Of a stretch of 64,000 bases of DNA, positions 53,275-64,000 are shown piece by piece. The first letter of the stretch is position 1; every line of letters starts with the position of its first letter. The translations under genes and the position numbers were made by a program. Source of the DNA: Fontibacillus phaseoli (GTDB lineage: Bacteria > Bacillota > Bacilli > Paenibacillales > Paenibacillaceae). The stretch is taken from positions 1 to 64,000 of the forward strand of contig NZ_QPJW01000006.1 in assembly GCF_003337355.1 (NCBI RefSeq), read 5' to 3'. Below the pieces are notes generated by a model. The model ran no database searches. It was not told where the DNA came from and was given only the letters and a program-made list of their open reading frames with translations.

Positions 53275-53481
53275 CGATAAAACCTCCTTATTTGGGATCA
53301 ATCCATTTTATTGAATCGGTTCAATCAATTTCAGAATTGACGGAATCGATGAATATTAACCTCATCATAAACAATTTCAAACAGAAAGTCAAAGAAAGTC
53401 AAACTCAGTGCAATAAAAAAACCCATAGGTCAGGGTATGAGGTAAATCGTATGATAACAAAGACCTGTTTATAGGTGATAA

Positions 53482-53556
53482 TGGCGCGCCCGCGAGGAAT
53501 CGAACCTCGATCTCAGGCTCCGGAGGCCTACGTCATATCCATTGGACCACGGGCGC
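53482..53556 (-). tRNA. tRNA-Arg (CCG)
   Basis: 75-nt cloverleaf on the minus strand: acceptor GCGCCCG/CGGGCGC, anticodon loop CTCCGGA (CCG, reads CGG), T-loop TTCGATT, encoded CCA (complement TGG at 53482-53484). Stands alone between clpP and the LacI gene. Confidence 0.96.
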
Positions 53557-53715
53557 AAAACAGTACATTCATTTAGCGTAGCAAAAATGATTATATGACA
53601 TCCAGGGATAAAAAGCAAGGAAGTTGCTAAAAAAAGTTGACCAGTTTCAAACCGGAGAATCCGTTAAATAAAAGCATTGAACTGAAAACGCCATTATGCT
53701 AATTTGAGGCTATAA

Positions 53716-53723
53716 AAACGTTT
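53716..53723. promoter_or_regulatory. Candidate LacI-type operator
   Basis: AAACGTTT is a perfect palindrome with the central CG of LacI-family operators, just ahead of the ribosome site of the lacI-like gene; autoregulation is possible. Confidence 0.35.
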
Positions 53724-53745
53724 CAATAATGAAGGGCGAATGGGA

Positions 53746-54765
53746 ATGGCAAAGGTTACAATCAAGGACGTTGCAAGAGAGGCGGGCGTCTCCATATCTA
53801 CGGTTTCGAATGCGTTAAACGATGTGGACGTCCTGGCTCCTGAGACAAAATTGCATGTGCTTAACGTGGCTAAGCGGTTAAATTATGTACCTAATCTGAA
53901 CGGCAAGCTGTTGAAGTCCGGGAGGACCAAAATGCTGGGTTTTTTCACAACCTGCGTATCGGGCCCGTATTTCTACACTTTGGTGGAGACCATGGCCCGC
54001 GAATGCGACCGCTTGGGGTACGGGCTCAATGTGTTCGTCACGAAAGACAAACAAGTGATCATGAACAACATTCTAGGCAGGCGTGTAGATGGCGTCATTA
54101 TTTATGAAGAGCTAAAGATCGACGAGCATGACATAGCCGCTATGGAAAATGAAAAGATCAAGGCGGTTTTTCTGGATCGGATCTATCACAACGAGACGAT
54201 GGGCAGCGTGACTTTCGATTCCTTTGTTTCCGGTTACGAAGCGACGAAATACTTAATCAGCCTCGGGCATAAAAAAATAGCGTACATTTCCGGCGTAGAT
54301 ACGACATATGACAGCGTGCAGCGTAGAGACGGATATTTGGCCGCCTTGCGGGAGCATCAGCTTCCGGTGGACGAGGAGTATGTATTGCGAGGCTATTTTG
54401 AAGAAGAGGGAACTTATAATGCTGTGAAATCTTTTCTTCATAATCATTCCGGCAAAGTGCCGGACGCTTTTCTGGCCGGGAATGACCTTAGTGCGATCGG
54501 TTGCATCAGGGCTTTAAAAGCGCACGGATTCGAAGTGCCGATGGACATCAGCGTCGTGGGCTTCGATGATATCGATATCGCCCAGTACTTCGCGCCGCCG
54601 CTTACGACGGTAAGAAACCAGATCTCAAGGCAAGCCGTCCTGACGATCGGCCACCTGGTCGCCATGATCCAGAAGAAGGAACGGGGCAGGTCCCAAAAGC
54701 TGCAGGGTGAGCTTGTTGTTCGAGGTTCGAGCCATGTAAAGATCAACAAGGGTGAGCAAACATAA
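53746..54765 (+). CDS. LacI-family transcriptional regulator
   Basis: A ~339-aa regulator: N-terminal LacI HTH and hinge (TIKDVAREAGVSISTVSNAL, KRLNYVPN) and the periplasmic-binding-protein-like effector domain (GRRVDGVIIYE, YISGVDTTYDSVQRRDGY, FLAGNDLSAIGCIRAL, PMDISVVGFDDIDIA). ATG 53746 is 9 nt after AAGGG; ATG 53740 is closer than normal. No sugar genes flank it, so its effector is unknown. Confidence 0.88.
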   Translation: MAKVTIKDVAREAGVSISTVSNALNDVDVLAPETKLHVLNVAKRLNYVPNLNGKLLKSGRTKMLGFFTTCVSGPYFYTLVETMARECDRLGYGLNVFVTKDKQVIMNNILGRRVDGVIIYEELKIDEHDIAAMENEKIKAVFLDRIYHNETMGSVTFDSFVSGYEATKYLISLGHKKIAYISGVDTTYDSVQRRDGYLAALREHQLPVDEEYVLRGYFEEEGTYNAVKSFLHNHSGKVPDAFLAGNDLSAIGCIRALKAHGFEVPMDISVVGFDDIDIAQYFAPPLTTVRNQISRQAVLTIGHLVAMIQKKERGRSQKLQGELVVRGSSHVKINKGEQT

Positions 54766-55021
54766 AGATGATTCGTTAGCGGTCGTTCTGTTTAATGATG
54801 GGGAGGAGGCGGGAAATGTTGCTTTGAAACTGCGGGGAGCCGAGCTGTTAAGCTTCCGTTTGGAGTCTAAAGATGCATATATCCGTGTTGATCCGAACCA
54901 GTTGATCGTAGATAGATCATTTTATATAGAACTGAATGCGGTACAGTTGAAAAGGTCTCCTTTTGCTGAGGATGGACGGATAGTTCGCCCGTTACATCAA
55001 GCAGGGGCCTTTTTATGTTGA
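54752..55021 (+). CDS. Small ORF, possible gene remnant
   Basis: An 89-aa frame starting with GTG 14 nt inside the LacI gene. The sequence (SLAVVLFNDGEEAGNVALKL, DPNQLIVDRSFYIELN) has protein-like composition and a mild resemblance to C-terminal beta domains of glycoside hydrolases, so it may be the remnant of a deleted gene formerly controlled by the LacI protein. No catalytic residues are present; it may be non-coding. Confidence 0.35.
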   Translation: MSKHKDDSLAVVLFNDGEEAGNVALKLRGAELLSFRLESKDAYIRVDPNQLIVDRSFYIELNAVQLKRSPFAEDGRIVRPLHQAGAFLC

Positions 55022-55087
55022 TTTAACCGCTGGGAGAAGCGGCATGTATAGATAGAAAGCGGAATGTAAATTATACGGACGTCAGGC

Positions 55088-55116
55088 TTGCAACAGGCAC
55101 AGAAATTGGTTAAAAT
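55088..55116 (+). promoter_or_regulatory. Sigma-A promoter of the glycolytic operon
   Basis: TTGCAA (55088-55093), 17-nt spacer, TAAAAT (55111-55116); predicted start around 55122-55124. The TTG within the -35 is not a translation start. Confidence 0.8.
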
Positions 55117-55121
55117 ATCAG

Positions 55122-55157
55122 TGGGACTTAAAAAGTTTACCCGGGACATTTTAGGAC
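55122..55157 (+). promoter_or_regulatory. CggR operator
   Basis: TGGGAC-N6-AGTT-N4-CGGGAC-N6-GGAC matches the layout of the B. subtilis CggR operator (CGGGAC-N6-TGTC twice, 4 nt apart). It lies directly downstream of the -10, so a bound CggR tetramer would block transcription until fructose-1,6-bisphosphate is present. Confidence 0.82.
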
Positions 55158-55201
55158 CAAGGAGAAGGAGAGAGAAGACGAAGCTTGCAGGAGTGGAAAG
55201 C

Positions 55202-56257
55202 ATGCGAACTATTTTGGAAATGCAAAAGCAGCTTCTTCCTGATCTCATGGAAATTCTCAAGAAAAGGTATACCATTCTTCACCAGATCTTGTTGTCGGAT
55301 GTGATTGGCCGCAGAACACTTGCGGTATCGCTGAACATGACGGAACGAGTGTTGCGGGCCGAGACGGATCTCCTGAAGGCTCAGGGCCTGATTGAAATCG
55401 AGAATATAGGCATGAGAATCAGCGATTCGGGCAGAAAACTGCTGGAGGGCATGGAGCCGGTAGTGAAGGAGATCTTCGGATTGTCCAATCTGGAAGAGAA
55501 GATTCGAAAGGCGTTCGGTCTTCGCAAAGTTGTGATCGTTCCCGGCGACAGCGAGATTTCCCCGCTGGCCAAGAAGGAACTGGGCCGGGCAGGTGCGAAA
55601 GCGCTGCTTGGCGCCATGAGCAGCCAGGACGTAGTTGCCGTTACAGGCGGATCTACGATAGCCGAGGTTGCGGAACAGCTCAGTCCCCCGGCGAACTTGT
55701 CGCTGAAGCAATGCTGGTTTGTACCGGCGCGGGGCGGACTAGGGGAGAGCTTGGAAATACAGGCCAATACGATTGCTTCAGGTATGGCGAAACGGGTTGG
55801 AGCAGGCTATCGATTGCTGCATGTACCCGATCTGCTAGGCAAAGAAGCGTACGAGTCGCTCGTAGGGGATCCGAACATCCACGATATCGTCGAGATGATC
55901 CGCGAGGCGCGGATTATCATTCATGGAATCGGTGATGCTATGGAGATGGCGCGGCGCCGCAAGCTGGAAGATTCAATGGTACGGGAACTGCAGAAAGAGG
56001 GCGCCTTGGCGGAATCATTCGGGTACTATTTTAATCAAGAAGGCGTCGTAGTTCACAAAATGCTGACCCTGGGTCTCCGGCTGGAAGACATCATGAGGAC
56101 GGACACCGTTATCGGAATCGCGGGCGGCAAGAGCAAGGCGAAGGCGATTCATGCGGTGCTGCAATTCGGACAAGAAGATATTCTGGTTACGGATGAGGCG
56201 GCGGCGGAAGAGATCGTGGAGGAGATTGAGCGAAGCGAGCGCCGCAGAACGGAATAG
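55202..56257 (+). CDS. cggR: Central glycolytic genes regulator CggR
   Basis: CggR (SorC family) represses the gapA operon and is relieved by fructose-1,6-bisphosphate. 351 aa: N-terminal HTH region (ILHQILLSDVIGRRTLAVSL, NMTERVLRAETDLLKAQGLI) and the SorC effector domain (VVAVTGGSTIAEVAEQLSPP, FVPARGGLGESLEIQANTIA, HGIGDAMEMA, GYYFNQEGVVVHK). ATG 55202 follows AGGAGTGG. The upstream frame from 55088 begins inside the promoter and operator and is excluded. First gene of cggR-gapA-pgk-tpiA-gpmI-eno. Confidence 0.95.
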   Translation: MRTILEMQKQLLPDLMEILKKRYTILHQILLSDVIGRRTLAVSLNMTERVLRAETDLLKAQGLIEIENIGMRISDSGRKLLEGMEPVVKEIFGLSNLEEKIRKAFGLRKVVIVPGDSEISPLAKKELGRAGAKALLGAMSSQDVVAVTGGSTIAEVAEQLSPPANLSLKQCWFVPARGGLGESLEIQANTIASGMAKRVGAGYRLLHVPDLLGKEAYESLVGDPNIHDIVEMIREARIIIHGIGDAMEMARRRKLEDSMVRELQKEGALAESFGYYFNQEGVVVHKMLTLGLRLEDIMRTDTVIGIAGGKSKAKAIHAVLQFGQEDILVTDEAAAEEIVEEIERSERRRTE

Positions 56258-56356
56258 CCTGTTACTTAACAGATTCATAATCAAATGGTTTACTCATGGC
56301 GGGTTATTCAGCCTGTCTTGAATAATAAAAAAAACGAACACTGGGAGGATCTATTC

Positions 56357-57367
56357 ATGAGTGTAAAAGTTGGTATTAACGGTTTCGGACGTATCGGACG
56401 CTTGGCTTTCCGTCGTATTCAAAATGTGGAAGGCATCGAAGTAGTAGCAATCAATGACCTGACAGACGCTAAAATGTTGGCTCATTTGTTGAAATATGAT
56501 ACAACGCAAGGCAAATTCGACGGCGAAGTTGAAGTTCATGACGGCTTCTTCAAAGTTAACGGCAAAGAAGTTAAAGTACTGGCTAACCGCAACCCTGAAG
56601 AATTGCCTTGGGGCGAGCTTGGCGTAGACATCGTGCTGGAGTGCACAGGCTTCTTTACTACTAAAGAAAAAGCTGAACTTCACCTGAAAGGCGGAGCTAA
56701 GAAAGTTGTTATTTCCGCTCCTGCTACAGGCGACATGAAAACTGTCGTTTACAACGTAAACCATGAAATCCTTGACGGTACTGAAACCGTAATTTCCGGT
56801 GCTTCTTGTACTACTAACTGCTTGGCTCCTATGGCTAAAGTGCTTCAAGACAAATTCGGCATCATCGAAGGCTTGATGACTACGATCCATGCTTACACCG
56901 GCGACCAAAACACGCTGGATGCTCCTCATGCTAAAGGTGACTTCCGTCGTGCCCGTGCAGCTGCTGAGAACATCATCCCTAACACAACTGGTGCTGCAAA
57001 AGCTATCGGTCTGGTTATTCCGGAACTGCAAGGCAAATTGGACGGCGCGGCTCAACGCGTTCCAGTAGCAACAGGTTCCCTGACTGAGCTCGTAACCGTT
57101 CTTGACAAGAAAGTTACTGCAGCTGAAGTAAACGAAGCGATGAAAGCTGCTTCCGATCCAGAAACTTATGGCTACACAGAAGACGAAATCGTATCTTCGG
57201 ATATCAAAGGTATGACTTTCGGTTCCCTGTTCGATGCTACTCAAACTAAAGTCCTGACTGTTGGCGACAAACAACTCGTTAAAACCGTTGCTTGGTATGA
57301 CAACGAAATGTCCTACACCGCTCAATTGGTTCGTACTTTGGAATTCTTCGCAAAAAAAGTTAAGTAA
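56357..57367 (+). CDS. gapA: Glyceraldehyde-3-phosphate dehydrogenase
   Basis: It oxidises and phosphorylates GAP to 1,3-bisphosphoglycerate with NAD. 336 aa; NAD-binding [13 protein letters not shown], catalytic Cys151 in [13 protein letters not shown], His in [14 protein letters not shown] precedes ATG 56357. Codon use is strongly biased (GCT, AAA, GAA), indicating very high expression, in contrast to cggR. Confidence 0.98.
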   Translation: MSVKVGINGFGRIGRLAFRRIQNVEGIEVVAINDLTDAKMLAHLLKYDTTQGKFDGEVEVHDGFFKVNGKEVKVLANRNPEELPWGELGVDIVLECTGFFTTKEKAELHLKGGAKKVVISAPATGDMKTVVYNVNHEILDGTETVISGASCTTNCLAPMAKVLQDKFGIIEGLMTTIHAYTGDQNTLDAPHAKGDFRRARAAAENIIPNTTGAAKAIGLVIPELQGKLDGAAQRVPVATGSLTELVTVLDKKVTAAEVNEAMKAASDPETYGYTEDEIVSSDIKGMTFGSLFDATQTKVLTVGDKQLVKTVAWYDNEMSYTAQLVRTLEFFAKKVK

Positions 57368-57390
57368 TTCCGTTTTTCCTTGATAACATT

Positions 57391-57428
57391 CCAAAGAGGA
57401 GTAACCTTCATGAAGGTCTCCTCTTTGG
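57391..57428 (+). other. Long hairpin in the gapA-pgk gap
   Basis: CCAAAGAGGAG / CTCCTCTTTGG with an inner ACCTTC / GAAGGT stem: 17 paired bases, no T-tract. Likely a partial terminator or a processing/stabilising hairpin separating highly expressed gapA from the downstream genes. Confidence 0.6.
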
Positions 57429-57602
57429 TTCATGGTTTTATAAGTAATTCGACATTCACACACACACCGTTTTTTATATGAAAATAAATAGAGAAGCAGT
57501 ACCGCTTAGGAGAGAAATCGAGAGTCGTAGTTGGAATTGCGCAGCCTGTCTGTGCTTTGGCCCGGAATGGGCGCCGCGCATACCTATAGGAGGAACGTGG
57601 AG

Positions 57603-58784
57603 ATGAATAAGAAGAGTGTACGTGATGTGGAAGTAACCGGCAAACGTGTGTTTGTCCGCGTAGATTTCAATGTACCGATGCAAGACGGTCAAATTACCGA
57701 TGACACCCGGATTCGCGAAACGCTGCCAACGATTAAGTATTTGATCGAAAACGGTGCGAAAGTCATTTTGGCGAGCCACCTTGGACGTCCGAAGGGCCAA
57801 GTGAACGAGGATATGCGTTTGACGTTGCCGGCTAAACGCCTGGGCGAACTGCTCGGCAAAGAAGTAGCTAAAGCCGACGAAGCGATTGGCGAAGCGGTTA
57901 AAGCGAAAGTAGACGCTATGAACAATGGCGACGTGCTCGTGCTTGAAAACGTCCGTTTCTATCCGGGCGAAGAAAAGAACGATTCCGAGCTTGCTAAGCA
58001 ATTTGCAGAACTTGCTGATCTGTTCGTCAACGACGCCTTCGGCGCCGCTCACCGTGCGCATGCTTCCACAGAAGGCATTGCACACCATTTGCCGGCTGTA
58101 TCCGGTCTTTTGATGGAAAAAGAATTGTCCGTACTCGGCAAAGCTTTGTCGAATCCGGACCGTCCTTTCACGGCTATCATCGGCGGTTCCAAGGTTAAAG
58201 ACAAAATCGATGTCATCGACAATCTGTTGAACATTGCCGACAACGTATTGATCGGCGGAGGCCTGGCGTATACCTTCTTCAAAGCTCAAGGCCATGAAAT
58301 CGGCCAATCCTTGCTGGATGACAGCAAACTGGATGTAGCTCTCGGCTTCATCGAAAAGGCGAAAAAGCTCGGCAAGAACTTCGTATTGCCGGTTGACGTA
58401 GTCATCGCTGACGATTTCAGTGCGGATGCTAACTATAAAGAAGTCGACATCGATAGCATTCCAGCCGATTGGGAAGGCGTGGACATCGGGCCTAAATCCC
58501 GTGCTATCTATGCCGATATCATCAAAAATTCCAAACTGGTCGTTTGGAACGGACCGATGGGCGTATTCGAAATCGATATTTTCGCGAACGGCACCAAAGA
58601 AGTGGCTGAAGCTTGTGCTACAACAGAAGGCTACACTATTATTGGCGGCGGTGATTCCGCAGCGGCAGCAGAGAAATTCAAACTGGCTGACCAAATGGAC
58701 CACATCTCCACGGGCGGCGGCGCTTCTCTGGAATTCATGGAAGGCAAGGCGCTTCCAGGCGTTGTGGCTCTGAACGATAAATAA
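57603..58784 (+). CDS. pgk: Phosphoglycerate kinase
   Basis: It makes ATP from 1,3-bisphosphoglycerate. 393 aa; N-terminal signature [24 protein letters not shown], substrate Arg in [13 protein letters not shown] and the C-terminal [12 protein letters not shown] nucleotide site. AGGAGG before ATG 57603. Co-transcribed with tpiA, gpmI and eno. Confidence 0.97.
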   Translation: MNKKSVRDVEVTGKRVFVRVDFNVPMQDGQITDDTRIRETLPTIKYLIENGAKVILASHLGRPKGQVNEDMRLTLPAKRLGELLGKEVAKADEAIGEAVKAKVDAMNNGDVLVLENVRFYPGEEKNDSELAKQFAELADLFVNDAFGAAHRAHASTEGIAHHLPAVSGLLMEKELSVLGKALSNPDRPFTAIIGGSKVKDKIDVIDNLLNIADNVLIGGGLAYTFFKAQGHEIGQSLLDDSKLDVALGFIEKAKKLGKNFVLPVDVVIADDFSADANYKEVDIDSIPADWEGVDIGPKSRAIYADIIKNSKLVVWNGPMGVFEIDIFANGTKEVAEACATTEGYTIIGGGDSAAAAEKFKLADQMDHISTGGGASLEFMEGKALPGVVALNDK

Positions 58785-58814
58785 GATTAGCTTTAATGAA
58801 AGTTTTACTTCTAG

Positions 58815-59588
<774 letters not shown>

Positions 59589-59589
59589 G

Positions 59590-61137
59590 ATGTCCACTCC
59601 AAAACCAGTAGCACTGATCATCATGGACGGCTTCGGACTTCGGAATACGGTAGAGGGGAATGCGGTTGCTCAGGCAAACAAGCCTAACTATGACCGTTAC
59701 CTGAAGCAGTATCCGAATACGACCCTGACCGCTTGCGGCGAAGCCGTAGGTTTGCCTGAAGGTCAAATGGGTAATTCCGAAGTGGGCCACTTGAACATCG
59801 GCGCCGGACGGATTGTTTATCAGGATTTGACCCGTATTTCCAAGTCGATCCGCGAAGGTGAGTTCTTCCAAAACGAAACCCTGGTTGCTGCCGTTCGCAG
59901 CGCGAAGGCAAGTGGCAAGAAGCTGCACCTGTATGGCCTTCTCTCCGATGGCGGCGTACACAGCCATATTGACCACCTGTTCGCGATGCTCGACCTGGCC
60001 AAGAAGGAAGATATGCACGAAGTGTATATCCATGCTTTCCTGGACGGGCGGGACGTAGCTCCGGACAGCGCGAAAGGCTTCATCGAGCGTCTGATTGCGA
60101 AGATCGAAGAAGTAGGCGTAGGCAAAATCGCTACGGTTCAAGGCCGCTACTATGCCATGGACCGTGACAAACGCTGGGAACGCGTCGAAAAATCGTACCG
60201 TGCGATGGTATACGGGGAAGGCCCGCAATATACCGATCCGGTTACGGCCGTAACGGAATCGTACGAGAAATCGGTATTTGACGAGTTTGTAATGCCGACA
60301 GTCATCGTGGATGGACATGACCAACCGATCGCGTTGGTGGAATCCGGCGACTCCGTCGTGTTCCTGAACTTCCGTCCGGACCGTGCGATTCAGCTGTCCA
60401 ACGTGTTTACGAACAAGGACTTCCAAGGCTTTGACCGCGGACCGAAATTTCCGAAGGATCTGCACTTCGTCTGCCTGACGCTGTTTGCGGAAACCGTGGA
60501 AGGTTACGTAGCTTACTCGCCGAAGAACCTGGACAACACGTTTGGTGAAGTGCTGGTACAGCAAGGCAAGAAGCAACTGCGCATCGCGGAAACCGAAAAG
60601 TATCCGCACGTAACGTTCTTCTTCAGCGGCGGACGCGATGTGGAGCTTCCGGGCGAAACGCGTATCCTGATCAACTCGCCGAAGGTTGCTACCTATGACT
60701 TGCAGCCGGAAATGAGCGCTTATGAAGTGGCTGAAGCCTGCGTGAAGGAAATTGAAGCCGACAAGCATGATGCGATCATTTTGAACTTCGCCAATCCGGA
60801 CATGGTCGGCCACTCCGGTATGCTGGAGCCAACGAAGAAAGCGGTCGAAGTGACCGACGAATGCGTTGGTAAAGTCGTAGACGCGGTTAGAGCTAAAGGC
60901 GGCGTAGTCATCATCATCGCCGACCATGGCAATGCGGATATGGTATTTGACGAAAACGGCCGTCCGTTCACGGCACATACGACGAATCCGGTTCCGTTTA
61001 TCGTAACCGACGAGAACGTCATTTTGCGTGAAAGCGGCATTCTGGCTGACGTGGCTCCAACGCTCCTTGATCTGATGGGGCTGCCGCAACCGGCGGAAAT
61101 GACGGGCCAATCGATGATCGCCAGCCGCAAGGCTTAA
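59590..61137 (+). CDS. gpmI: 2,3-bisphosphoglycerate-independent phosphoglycerate mutase
   Basis: 515-aa, manganese-dependent mutase of the alkaline-phosphatase superfamily. Metal site MDGFGLR with the first Asp, the phosphoserine loop [20 protein letters not shown], and the C-terminal IIADHGNAD and TAHTTNPVP. Start ATG 59590; an earlier frame inside tpiA is not needed since GAGGGG precedes it. Confidence 0.97.
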   Translation: MSTPKPVALIIMDGFGLRNTVEGNAVAQANKPNYDRYLKQYPNTTLTACGEAVGLPEGQMGNSEVGHLNIGAGRIVYQDLTRISKSIREGEFFQNETLVAAVRSAKASGKKLHLYGLLSDGGVHSHIDHLFAMLDLAKKEDMHEVYIHAFLDGRDVAPDSAKGFIERLIAKIEEVGVGKIATVQGRYYAMDRDKRWERVEKSYRAMVYGEGPQYTDPVTAVTESYEKSVFDEFVMPTVIVDGHDQPIALVESGDSVVFLNFRPDRAIQLSNVFTNKDFQGFDRGPKFPKDLHFVCLTLFAETVEGYVAYSPKNLDNTFGEVLVQQGKKQLRIAETEKYPHVTFFFSGGRDVELPGETRILINSPKVATYDLQPEMSAYEVAEACVKEIEADKHDAIILNFANPDMVGHSGMLEPTKKAVEVTDECVGKVVDAVRAKGGVVIIIADHGNADMVFDENGRPFTAHTTNPVPFIVTDENVILRESGILADVAPTLLDLMGLPQPAEMTGQSMIASRKA

Positions 61138-61240
61138 GCGATAAATAAAAGTAAGAAATACTAAACCTACTTGAGTTCAAAAACATCATTTTAGGCTAAC
61201 CTAGGAGCATAGAATGAATTTTTGAACATCAACCAACTAA

Positions 61241-62542
<1,302 letters not shown>

Positions 62543-62559
62543 GATAAACATGCAAAAAG

Positions 62560-62594
62560 ACCCATCCGAAGCAATTTCGGATGGGTTTTTTTTT
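62560..62594 (+). terminator. Glycolytic operon terminator
   Basis: Perfect 11-bp stem ACCCATCCGAA / TTCGGATGGGT, GCAAT loop, followed by eight or more T residues. Confidence 0.92.
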
Positions 62595-62789
62595 ATAAGA
62601 ATACAAGGAGGTATACATGCAAAAGGTGGGTAGGTGGGCATATTTCAGAAATCAATATGGCATAAATACAAACAACATACAAAGATTTTAAAAGGGAATA
62701 ATTGTATAATAGTAGAGAATTATATTTACTCCATTACTTTATCTTAAAATGCATCTTAATATAAAAACATATTGAGGAGAATACAGGAT

Positions 62790-64000
62790 ATGAAAAGATG
62801 GATTTTGCTCCTTGTAGTCATTATTTTGATGCAATCGGGATGTAAGTATAGGCCAGAGGAAAGCAACATAACACTCAAAGTTCTCTACTTTGATACGGAT
62901 GAGTTTATGACAAAATACGGAAATGTCTTTCATACAAAATTCCCTAATATTGATTTCGAGGTCATACCATTATCTGAATATTATAAAGAAGGGTTAAGTG
63001 AAGATATACTTAAACAATTAATTAAGTCCGAGCAGCCGGATTTAATATATGTGGAAGAATCCTTTTTTGATGCCATCATTTCTGAAGGATTGTTAGTAAG
63101 TCTTGATCTATATCTTAATAAATCAAGCGATTTTAAAATGGAAGAAATAAATCCCCACCTACTGGATTATTTGCGCTTAAAGGGACAAGGTGAAATTTAT
63201 GCTCTAACTCCAACTTTTTCGGGAAAGGCGCTATTCTATAACAAAACGTTATTCGATCAATATGGTTTGGATTATCCAGTTGATCAGATGAGCTGGGGAG
63301 ATGTTTTTAAATCAGCTTCAATGATAACGAATTATGCTCAAAATAAAAGTGATATTGTAGGGTTGTTTTACGATAAGAATTTGTTTGATATGGCAGTTGA
63401 CATGGCCTCATCCCAAGGAGTTCGTTATGTGGATCCAAAGGGGGGGAAAGCGACAATTAATACCTCAAGTTGGGAGAATATCTTGAGTCCTCTTCTGGAA
63501 GGGATTAAAACTGGTTCTTTGAAAACACGTGAAAATATTAACCAAATTGAAGACAGTCCCGAGGATTTTCCGTTTATATTCGGGAAAATCGCTATGACTG
63601 TTGACTATTCATATTTAATGGAAGATTTATTTAAGGCAGATTTTGAGTGGGACATGGTCACCGCACCAGTCGATCCAGCCTACACCAAAAGTGCTTCAGC
63701 AATTATGCCAAATGAATTATTTGGAATTTACTCTGGTTCAAGCAAATTAGAGCAAAGTTGGAAGTTTATTCAGTATATTAATGGTCCGGAGTTTGCGAAC
63801 ACATACCAGATGGGTGATGATTATTCCGTCCTCCTGTCAAGGCAAGGATACAATAACCATATTGATAAGAATTGGGAGTCGTTTTATAACATAGCGCCAT
63901 CGGATACTCCGAATAATCCCCTAAGCGCTGAGCAAGATCAGAAGATATTTAAAATCGCTAATCAAAAACTATGGGAAGCAATAAATAATGATGCTAATAT
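62790..64000 (+). CDS. Extracellular solute-binding lipoprotein (truncated by the window end)
   Basis: An open frame from ATG 62790 running past the end, at least 403 residues. Lipoprotein signal (WILLLVVIILMQSGC, Cys at residue 18) and a family-1 binding-protein pattern: EQPDLIYVEESFFDAI, GEIYALTPTFSGKALFYNKT, LFDQYGLDYP, FGKIAMTVDYSYLM. Likely a sugar- or peptide-binding component of an ABC importer, perhaps served by MsmX. GAGGAG is 10 nt before the ATG. Far more AT-rich than the glycolytic genes; the downstream permeases, if any, are outside the window. Confidence 0.85.
   Translation, partial: MKRWILLLVVIILMQSGCKYRPEESNITLKVLYFDTDEFMTKYGNVFHTKFPNIDFEVIPLSEYYKEGLSEDILKQLIKSEQPDLIYVEESFFDAIISEGLLVSLDLYLNKSSDFKMEEINPHLLDYLRLKGQGEIYALTPTFSGKALFYNKTLFDQYGLDYPVDQMSWGDVFKSASMITNYAQNKSDIVGLFYDKNLFDMAVDMASSQGVRYVDPKGGKATINTSSWENILSPLLEGIKTGSLKTRENINQIEDSPEDFPFIFGKIAMTVDYSYLMEDLFKADFEWDMVTAPVDPAYTKSASAIMPNELFGIYSGSSKLEQSWKFIQYINGPEFANTYQMGDDYSVLLSRQGYNNHIDKNWESFYNIAPSDTPNNPLSAEQDQKIFKIANQKLWEAINNDAN

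Overview
The window is a chromosomal segment of a low-to-mid GC Gram-positive bacterium of the order Bacillales, most likely Paenibacillus or a close relative. This rests on strong AGGAGG-type ribosome sites, frequent TTG and GTG starts, the short HisG plus HisZ pair, several secreted proteins with the copper-amine-oxidase-like N-terminal domain, and a gene order that follows the Bacillus subtilis hprK-lgt-ppaX, hisZGDBHAFI, trxB-yvcJ-yvcK-whiA-crh, clpP and cggR-gapA-pgk-tpiA-gpmI-eno neighbourhood. Species is not claimed.

Layout. 1-1102: 3' end of a 23S rRNA, then eight tRNAs (Ser, Met, Val, Thr, Asp, Phe, Tyr, Lys) and a terminator; no 5S gene is visible in between. 1250-3588: a PucR/CdaR-type regulator and the multi-sugar ATPase MsmX. 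3938-7493: hprK, lgt, ppaX, a yvoF-like acetyltransferase and a carboxymuconolactone-decarboxylase-like protein. 7582-9493 (minus): an ECF sigma factor with its anti-sigma factor. 9823-11040: a membrane acyltransferase. 11323-19527: a histidine operon hisZ-G-D-B-H-A-F-IE plus hisJ; hisC is not here. 19695-23110: a small membrane protein, a YvcD-like TPR protein and trxB. 23352-36178: an accessory block with a stalk-domain protein, two ABC exporter plus two-component-system sets, a metallo-hydrolase that has lost its metal motif, an Lrp/AsnC regulator and a hemerythrin/PAS protein behind an Fnr-like box. 36392-40621: glcK, rapZ, yvcK, whiA and an HPr. 41003-49597: a SIMPL protein, two AT-rich hypothetical genes, the polyamine importer potABCD and two stalk-domain proteins. 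50628-53274 (minus): a frameshifted adenine deaminase and clpP. 53482-62542: tRNA-Arg, a LacI regulator and the complete lower-glycolysis operon under a recognisable CggR operator. 62790 to the end: a truncated solute-binding lipoprotein.

How the genes work together. HprK, HPr (Ser46), glucokinase, YvcK, MsmX, CggR and the triose-phosphate enzymes form a carbon-control and glycolysis theme. The ECF sigma gene and two distant stalk-domain genes share an AACTTT-like / CGTC promoter, which suggests a small envelope regulon.

Most unusual observation. Four intergenic places carry a roughly 135-190 bp element of 21-bp near-palindromic units in a fixed > > < < arrangement with start-to-start spacings of about 51, 62 and 51 bp. 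Three copies use the unit TAACTGGA-N5-TCCAGTTA. A fourth uses an unrelated TGCAAAA-type unit with nearly the same geometry and one similar spacer. I know of no named family that fits. Geometry and phasing suggest a multi-site binding array or a structured non-coding element.
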